Of a stretch of DNA of 16,748 nt, positions 12,490-16,748 are shown piece by piece. The position numbers were made by a program, and so were the translations under genes. The stretch is from contig DHKK01000190.1 in NCBI GenBank assembly GCA_002404795.1, positions 3,557 through 20,304 on the forward strand, in the 5' to 3' direction. Origin of the DNA: Clostridiales bacterium UBA4696 (GTDB taxonomy: Bacteria; Bacillota; Clostridia; Oscillospirales; Oscillospiraceae). Positions within the stretch are counted from its first letter, which is position 1, and every line of letters starts with the position of its first letter. The notes beneath the pieces are model-generated. The model had not been told where the DNA came from. It ran no database searches and worked only from the letters and a program-made list of their open reading frames with translations.

Positions 12490-14406
12490 TTACAGGGCTT
12501 CCGCCTCGCTCAGCCAGAGGCGGCTGGAGGCGTCGGAGGGCATGCGCCAGTCCCCTCTCGGGCTGAGCGTCACGGAGCCGACCTTCGGGCCGTCCGGGAT
12601 GCACGAGCGCTTGAACTGCTGCTGGAAGAAGCGGCGGCAAAAGATCTTGAGCCAGTGGCGGATGGTCTCGTCGTCGTATTTTCCTGCATAGGCGTATTTC
12701 GCCATCCGGAAGAGCTTGCGCGGGCGCGTGCCGAAGCGGAGCATATGATACAGGAAAAAATCATGCAGCTCGTAGGGACCGACAAGGTCCTCCGTCTTCT
12801 GCGCGATCTGGCCGTTCTCGTCCGCGGGCAGGAGCTCTGGGGAGACCGGCGTGTCGAGGATGTCCAGCAGGACCGCCTGCAGGGCGGGCGCGCTGCTCGC
12901 CGCCTCATACTGCACGATGTAGCGCACGAGCGTCTTCGGCACCGAGCAGTTGACGGCGTACATGGACATATGGTCGCCGTTGTAGGTCGCCCAGCCGAGC
13001 GCAAGCTCCGACAGGTCGCCGGTGCCGATCACGAGGCCGCCGGACTGGTTGGCAATGTCCATCAGCACCTGCGTGCGCTCGCGCGCCTGGCAGTTTTCAT
13101 AGGTCACGTCGTGCACCGACTCGTCATGGCCGATGTCGGCGAAGTGCTGCCGGACGGCGGCGGTGATGTTGACCTCCTGCACGCTGACGCCCAGCTCCTC
13201 GCAGAGCTTCACGGCGTTGGACTTCGTGCGCTTCGTGGTGCCGAAGCAGGGCATCGTGACGCACTGGATCTGCTTCCGGCTGCGCCCGCAGAGGTCGAAC
13301 GCGCGCACACACACAAGAAGCGCGAGCGTGCTGTCAAGCCCGCCGGAGATGCCGAGCACGACGGTCTTCGCGTGCGTATGCTCGATCCGCTTTTTCAGGC
13401 CCTGCGACTGGATGCGCAGGATCGCCTCCGCGCGGGCGCGGAGCTGCTCGTCATAGGGCGGGACGAAGGGATTGGGCGCGATGGGCCGCGTCAGCTGTGT
13501 CCGGCGCATGGGCTGGTGGAAGACGATCTGGCGCAGGCCGGGGACGGTGTCGTAGCTCGTGGTACGGTGCCGCTCGTGCACGAGCCGCTGCACGTCGATC
13601 TCGGTGAGCGTCAGCTCAGCGTCGGCGAACGGCTCGTTTTCCGCGAGGATAGTGCCGTTTTCCGCGATCAGATGATGGCGGGAGAAGACCATGTCCTGCG
13701 TGGATTCCGTCGGAGAGGCGCTGCAGTAGATATAGCCGCAGGCCAGCCGCGCGGACGTCGCGCTGACCAGCATCCGGCGGTAGTCCGCCTTGCCGATCAC
13801 CTCGTCCGAGGCGGACAGGTTGGCAATGATGGCCGCGCCGCCGGCCGTGAGGCGGGTCGACGGCGGGCACGGGACCCAGAGGTCCTCGCACAGCTCGACG
13901 CCGAAGGTATAGTCCGGCAGCTCCGCACAGGAAAAGAGCAGGTCCGTGCCGAACGGCACGCTCTGGCCGCAGAGCGTCAGGTCATAGATGTTCCCGCCGA
14001 GCACCGAAGCAGAGGAAAACTGCCGCTGCTCGTAAAACTCGCCGTAGTTCGGCAGGTACGTCTTCGGCACCACGCCGAGGAGCCTGCCCGCGTGGACGAC
14101 CGCCGCGCAGTTATAGAGCTTGCCGCCGAAGCGCAGCGGCAGGCCCACGGTGAAGATTGGGCGCAGCGCCGCCGTCTGCTCGAGGATGCGGGCAAGCGCC
14201 GGCTCCACCGCGCCGAGCAGGCAGTCGGAGAAAAACAGGTCGCCGCACGTGTAGCCGGTCAGACACAGCTCCGGCAGCGTCAGCAGGTCGACACCGGCCG
14301 CGTCCGCCTGCCGCACGCGCGCGAGGATCGTATCGGTATTGGTCTGCACATCCGCGACCTGCACATCGATCGTACCGGCCGCAGTCTTGATAAACCCATC
14401 AGTCAT
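12490..14406 (-). CDS. nadE: Glutamine-dependent NAD+ synthetase
   Basis: A 638-residue two-domain enzyme for the last step of NAD biosynthesis, converting deamido-NAD to NAD with ATP and glutamine. The N-terminal nitrilase-type glutaminase has the triad Glu46 (LPELCLTGY), Lys115 (PKTYLPNYGEFYE) and Cys173 (GVELCEDLWVP). The C-terminal synthetase has the ATP pyrophosphatase loop SGGLDS at 354-359 and later GTGDLSELALGW. Length and order match the long bacterial form. The start chosen has CAGGAG nine bases upstream; a GTG 42 bases earlier would run through the -10 region and is rejected. It is probably transcribed alone from the promoter at 14468-14440 and ends at a shared terminator. Cytoplasmic. 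Confidence 0.96.
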   Translation of the reverse strand: MTDGFIKTAAGTIDVQVADVQTNTDTILARVRQADAAGVDLLTLPELCLTGYTCGDLFFSDCLLGAVEPALARILEQTAALRPIFTVGLPLRFGGKLYNCAAVVHAGRLLGVVPKTYLPNYGEFYEQRQFSSASVLGGNIYDLTLCGQSVPFGTDLLFSCAELPDYTFGVELCEDLWVPCPPSTRLTAGGAAIIANLSASDEVIGKADYRRMLVSATSARLACGYIYCSASPTESTQDMVFSRHHLIAENGTILAENEPFADAELTLTEIDVQRLVHERHRTTSYDTVPGLRQIVFHQPMRRTQLTRPIAPNPFVPPYDEQLRARAEAILRIQSQGLKKRIEHTHAKTVVLGISGGLDSTLALLVCVRAFDLCGRSRKQIQCVTMPCFGTTKRTKSNAVKLCEELGVSVQEVNITAAVRQHFADIGHDESVHDVTYENCQARERTQVLMDIANQSGGLVIGTGDLSELALGWATYNGDHMSMYAVNCSVPKTLVRYIVQYEAASSAPALQAVLLDILDTPVSPELLPADENGQIAQKTEDLVGPYELHDFFLYHMLRFGTRPRKLFRMAKYAYAGKYDDETIRHWLKIFCRRFFQQQFKRSCIPDGPKVGSVTLSPRGDWRMPSDASSRLWLSEAEAL

Positions 14407-14439
14407 GAATCTCTGCTCCTGATTCTTTGATATACCTAT

Positions 14440-14468
14440 ACGATACACGCTTTCGGACGAATTATCAA
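14440..14468 (-). promoter_or_regulatory. Probable nadE promoter
   Basis: On the minus strand, -35 TTGATA (14468-14463), a 17-base spacer and -10 TATCGT (14445-14440), about 34 bases before the start codon. The -10 is imperfect. The DUF3786 gene ends 47 bases upstream with only a weak GCGG/CCGC stem before TTTTTC at about 14478-14469, so read-through into nadE is also possible. Confidence 0.4.
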
Positions 14469-14515
14469 GAAAAACCTGCGGTTTCGTCTGCTCTGCCGCT
14501 GCATGTATCTTTGTT

Positions 14516-15121
14516 TTATACCGTCCAGTGGTTTGCTTGGGTGAGGTGGTCCAGGATGAGGGAGGCGGCGGTGACGGCGTCTTCGATGGTCAGGTAGTGC
14601 GGGGCGCTTTCGTCCAGCAGGAGACGGCCGGAGGCGGGAAATTCCTCGTCCGCGAACCAGATCTTCAGCCACACGGGATAGCGCGGGGCAAAGTCGAAGC
14701 GTGCGCAGAAGTCTGCGTTGGAGGGCAGAAGCTCCGCGCCGAGCGCTTTGCAGCGTCGCGTCAGCTCCTCCGGCGGCAGTACGCCGAGGTCGCGCCGGAT
14801 GATCAACTCCGCATTGCGGTCGAGACCGCCGCCGCGCACGAGGCCGTCCTTGTACTGGGAAAGCGTGATGGTCCGGCCGGTCAGCGGCGTGCCGTCGGCC
14901 AGGTCGAGCAGGTGCAGCAGCGTCAGCGCGTGCCAGTTGGAGAGCGGCGGCTCGATCGTGCAGTCCGGCAGGCGGACGGTGACCGTCTGCCCCAGCGTCG
15001 GGACCTGAAACGCGCCGTCGGCGTACCGCACGCCGGCTTTTTCCGCAATGTCCTCCGGCGCGTGCCGCGCCAGTCGCGCCCGCGCGACGGCAAGCATGCT
15101 TTCAAATTGACGATGTTCCAT
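14516..15121 (-). CDS. DUF3786 family protein
   Basis: A 201-residue soluble protein of unknown function. The family signature is strong near the end: YPVWLKIWFADEEFPASG (148-165) followed by LLLDESAPHYLTIEDA (167-182). Earlier, LTLLHLLDLADGTPLTGR (66-83) is also typical. There is no signal peptide or membrane segment. Four cysteines are dispersed (54, 124, 139 and none clustered otherwise), so a metal site is not obvious. GAGGTGA upstream of the chosen ATG supports this start over an in-frame ATG 27 bases earlier, which overlaps the promoter. DUF3786 proteins are common in anaerobes; some reports place them near corrinoid or metal enzymes, but nothing of that kind is adjacent here. It is divergent from the small unknown gene at 15256. 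Confidence 0.8.
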   Translation of the reverse strand: MEHRQFESMLAVARARLARHAPEDIAEKAGVRYADGAFQVPTLGQTVTVRLPDCTIEPPLSNWHALTLLHLLDLADGTPLTGRTITLSQYKDGLVRGGGLDRNAELIIRRDLGVLPPEELTRRCKALGAELLPSNADFCARFDFAPRYPVWLKIWFADEEFPASGRLLLDESAPHYLTIEDAVTAASLILDHLTQANHWTV

Positions 15122-15138
15122 GTACTCACCTCGCCGCC

Positions 15139-15167
15139 ATCTTAGCATGCCACAGGCGTTTTTTCAA
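15139..15167 (-). promoter_or_regulatory. Probable promoter of the DUF3786 gene
   Basis: On the minus strand, -35 TTGAAA (15167-15162), a 17-base spacer and -10 TAAGAT (15144-15139) with TG extension, 17 bases upstream of the start codon at 15121. The short leader just accommodates the ribosome site. Confidence 0.55.
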
Positions 15168-15255
15168 TCGCGGCGGGACAAATCCGGAAATCACGTAGAG
15201 ATATCATTAGAAGGCCCGCACGGGCAAACAAACATATGAAAAGGAGATCAAAGCA

Positions 15256-15600
15256 ATGGAAATGAATATCGGCGATATGGTCGCGGCAATGGCGGCGAGG
15301 AACGAGGCGTTCCGCGGGAACGAGCAGGTCCCGGAGAAGGTCGAGACATACAATAAACTGAAAGAGCATGCGGTGGTGATCGGGAAGGTTCTGCGCGCGC
15401 CCTGGTACGCGGACGATCTGGCGCTGCGGGAGCAGAACACCTTCGTCTATATCGACTTCCCTCTCCCGGTCAACATTTTGAACGACAGTATCCGCGGACG
15501 GATCGCGGAAATGGTCCGGCTGGCAGACATGGTGACGCTCGCCGAGGTCTGCGGGCGGCTGCGTATGACCTTCACGGTTGCGGGAGTCTGGAAGGAGTAA
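15256..15600 (+). CDS. Small protein of unknown function
   Basis: A 114-residue protein that I do not recognise. AAGGAG at 15241-15246, nine bases before the ATG, and codon use like the neighbours support a real gene. There is no signal peptide or clear membrane helix. The first third is helical and charged (MAARNEAFRGNEQVPEKVETYNKL in residues 12-35), followed by a strand-rich centre (HAVVIGKVL, NTFVYIDFPLPVNI) and a helix (RIAEMVRLADMVTLAEV) before a final strand (RMTFTVAGVW). The layout suggests a small alpha/beta domain. It stands alone between the divergent DUF3786 gene and non-coding DNA. No good sigma-A promoter was found upstream, and the small stem GCCCG/CGGGC at 15214-15225 precedes the ribosome site. 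The tRNA-side terminator at 15771 may also end this transcript. Confidence 0.7.
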   Translation: MEMNIGDMVAAMAARNEAFRGNEQVPEKVETYNKLKEHAVVIGKVLRAPWYADDLALREQNTFVYIDFPLPVNILNDSIRGRIAEMVRLADMVTLAEVCGRLRMTFTVAGVWKE

Positions 15601-15770
15601 GTGTACAAATACATGGTGCACAGAAAAAAGTCCGGCTTGCATTGAACAGAGAAGCGTTCCAATTTCATGACCAAAATGCAGCTCAGAAGCCTGTTTTTGT
15701 GGTCACGAAAGCGTTCCGGACGCCATTAAAATGACCCGCACGAAACGCCGGAAACCCTTGATATACAAAG
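15601..15770. other. Non-coding stretch with nested inverted repeats
   Basis: No convincing gene is present on either strand. Visible structures are GTGTAC/GTGCAC (15601-15606 with 15616-15621), an outer pair GTCCGG/CCGGAC (15630-15635 with 15716-15721) and an inner pair TTTCATGACC/GGTCACGAAA (15663-15672 with 15701-15710, nine of ten paired). AAGCGTTCC occurs twice (15652-15660 and 15709-15717, first base inferred from the same register). This could be a structured RNA, a decayed mobile-element end or simple leader/trailer sequence. Confidence 0.35.
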
Positions 15771-15805
15771 AAAAAACCTGCAATCCATTCAGATTGCAGG
15801 TTTTT
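15771..15805 (-). terminator. Terminator downstream of tRNA-Gln
   Basis: CCTGCAATC (15777-15785) pairs with GATTGCAGG (15792-15800), flanked by A-run and T-run on both sides. It lies six bases past the tRNA 3' end on the minus strand. Its symmetry means it may also end plus-strand transcripts from the small gene at 15256. Confidence 0.85.
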
Positions 15806-15810
15806 CTTCT

Positions 15811-15884
15811 TGGCAGGGGATGAGGGATTCGAACCCCCGCAAACGGAGTCAGAGTCCGGTGTGCTACCGTTACACAAATCCCCT
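15811..15884 (-). tRNA. tRNA-Gln, anticodon CUG
   Basis: Seventy-four bases including an encoded CCA. The acceptor stem AGGGGAT pairs fully with ATCCCCT, followed by discriminator G and CCA. The anticodon loop is CTCTGAC with anticodon CTG, inside the CGGA/TCCG stem usual for glutamine tRNAs. The T arm has GTTCGAATC with a GGGG-type stem and the D arm contains GTAACGGTAGCAC. A consensus-like promoter lies upstream and a terminator lies just downstream, so it is a complete single-gene unit. Confidence 0.95.
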
Positions 15885-15912
15885 AAATGGCCTCTTGCCG
15901 AAGCGCATGATT

Positions 15913-15940
15913 ATTATAACGATTTCTCGCAAAAAGTCAA
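15913..15940 (-). promoter_or_regulatory. Promoter of tRNA-Gln
   Basis: On the minus strand, -35 TTGACT (15940-15935), a 16-base spacer and -10 TATAAT (15918-15913). The -10 ends 29 bases before the mature tRNA 5' end, leaving a short leader for RNase P removal. Confidence 0.8.
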
Positions 15941-16027
15941 GACTATTTTTTTCTTTTTTGCAGAAATTAAAACCGGGCGGTACGGGCCTTTGATGGCGAA
16001 AGAATGAAACGCAGGAAATTTTCGCAG

Positions 16028-16045
16028 GCAAACGGCGGCGTTTGC
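16028..16045. other. Hairpin in the tRNA-Gln / spoIVB intergenic region
   Basis: GCAAACG (16028-16034) and CGTTTGC (16039-16045) form a perfect seven-base stem with loop GCGG. No T-run follows on either strand. It is the only clear structure in the roughly 230 bases between the tRNA promoter and the spoIVB start. I searched by eye for a sigma-G or sigma-F type promoter before spoIVB and did not find a convincing one. Confidence 0.35.
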
Positions 16046-16176
16046 GGCCAGCAGCGGTGATTTTCTGATTTTTACCAAGGAAAACAGGCTTTCTTTTACA
16101 TGCTTCACACGCGGTTTCTTTCCCGCCGGAACGGCCAAGATAACGGCGCTGAGACTTTTGGGGAGAGGATGAGAAC

Positions 16177-16748
16177 ATGAAGCAGTTTCTTCATAAAAAA
16201 ATACCGGCCGCGCTGATAGCCCTGTGCCTGCTGCTGGCGCTGTGCTGCCAGACGCTGGCCGCGGGGCGGACGCTCGTGCCGGGGGGATATACGGTCGGCA
16301 TCAAGCTGTATGCCGAGGGTCTGATGGTCACCGAGGTGGAGCCGGACGCGCCGGCCCAGCGCGCGGGGCTGCGGCGCGGCGACGTGATCCTGGCGGTGGG
16401 CGGCAAGAAGACCGCGAGCGCGCAGGCGCTGCTGGGCAGCATCCAGTCGGCTGAGCCGATCGTCGTGCGCGTGGAGCGCGGCGGGCATGAGGCGGAATTT
16501 CTGGTCACGCCGGAAAAGACGTCGAGCGGCTACCGGCTCGGGATTTTGGTCCGCGACCATATCGCGGGGATTGGGACGGTCACGTATTACGATCCTGTGA
16601 GCCTGCAGTACGGCGCGCTGGGTCACGGCGTCAGCGGGCTCGACGGGACGCAGCTGCTGATGCTGCAGTCGGGCTATCTTGTCCGCGCGAGCGTGGCGGA
16701 GGTGCGGACCGGGACGCGTGGGACACCGGGCGAGCTGCACGGGATCTT
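16177..16748 (+). CDS. spoIVB: SpoIVB serine peptidase, 5' part (cut by window edge)
   Basis: The first 190 codons are open to the window end. SpoIVB is made in the forespore, crosses its inner membrane and signals to the mother cell by cleaving SpoIVFA, which leads to pro-sigma-K processing. The N-terminal hydrophobic segment is at about 9-29. A PDZ domain spans about 45-112 (GLMVTEVEPDAPAQRAGLRRGD and following). The S55 peptidase domain begins with GIGTVTYYDP (131-140) and YGALGHGVSG, giving catalytic His150. The conserved NPGE-like turn is TPGEL near the end. The catalytic serine lies beyond the window. GGGAGAGG precedes the ATG. In Clostridia this gene is commonly next to spo0A, which would be expected further right. 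It shows that the organism comes from a sporulating lineage. Confidence 0.93.
   Translation, partial: MKQFLHKKIPAALIALCLLLALCCQTLAAGRTLVPGGYTVGIKLYAEGLMVTEVEPDAPAQRAGLRRGDVILAVGGKKTASAQALLGSIQSAEPIVVRVERGGHEAEFLVTPEKTSSGYRLGILVRDHIAGIGTVTYYDPVSLQYGALGHGVSGLDGTQLLMLQSGYLVRASVAEVRTGTRGTPGELHGI

Noticed and set aside
12463..14430. Long open frame opposite nadE
   Set aside because: The composition is typical of an antisense shadow (Arg, Ala, Glu, His), and the minus-strand frame has complete NAD synthetase motifs over the same bases.
15663..15721. CRISPR-like repeats
   Set aside because: Only two short copies of AAGCGTTCC and no regular spacing; there are no cas genes in the window.
15683..15877. 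Small open frame over tRNA-Gln
   Set aside because: It reads through the tRNA and its terminator; frames like this over tRNA genes are a common false call.
15811..15884. tRNA-Gln as an integration site with a neighbouring genomic island
   Set aside because: No repeat of the tRNA 3' end and no integrase is visible in the window, although the non-coding stretch beside it is odd.
15870..16178. Possible 102-residue minus-strand gene between tRNA-Gln and spoIVB
   Set aside because: It overlaps the tRNA promoter and the tRNA 5' end, has biased basic composition, no domain and no convincing ribosome site.

Overview
The window looks like chromosomal DNA of a GC-rich, spore-forming, Gram-positive-type anaerobe of the Clostridia, most likely a gut Oscillospiraceae/Oscillibacter-like lineage. 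The evidence for this is a partial SpoIVB peptidase, two S-layer-homology (SLH) surface proteins, the MurT/GatD lipid II amidation pair, a GerMN lipoprotein, consensus sigma-A promoters and strong AGGAGG-type ribosome sites. The lineage is inferred from gene content and style, not from a marker gene.

Layout. Bases 1-138 hold a double-hairpin intergenic element and a terminator. On the minus strand follow a vWA/SLH surface protein (139-2337) with its own promoter and a structured leader, then a four-gene operon read right to left: a ComEA-like helix-hairpin-helix protein, an OmpR-type response regulator, a sensor histidine kinase and a GerMN lipoprotein (5879 down to 2490). A plus-strand unit starts from a promoter facing that operon's promoter: a D-Ala-D-Ala carboxypeptidase (6018-7532) and a family 4 uracil-DNA glycosylase (7544-8110). 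A Phd/RelE-ParE-type toxin-antitoxin pair follows with its own promoter, a possible operator and a terminator (8118-8802).

The murT-gatD pair (10907 down to 8808) is divergent from an SLH-SH3-NlpC/P60 hydrolase (11086-12432). Next come NAD+ synthetase (14406-12490, minus), a DUF3786 protein (15121-14516, minus), an unrecognised 114-residue protein (15256-15600, plus), about 170 bases of non-coding DNA with inverted repeats, a tRNA-Gln(CUG) on the minus strand (15884-15811), and the first 190 codons of spoIVB running off the right edge.

The unifying theme is the cell envelope: peptidoglycan trimming (DacF type), lipid II amidation (MurT/GatD), peptidoglycan hydrolysis (NlpC/P60), S-layer-anchored proteins, and a two-component system with a downstream GerMN lipoprotein. 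That last arrangement resembles actinobacterial MtrA-MtrB-LpqB. No CRISPR array, prophage or transposase was seen. The points most worth following up are the MtrAB-LpqB-like operon, the low-GC vWA segment inside an otherwise GC-rich surface protein, the terminator-like leader of that gene, two face-to-face promoters around a perfect palindrome, and a possibly leaderless murT transcript.
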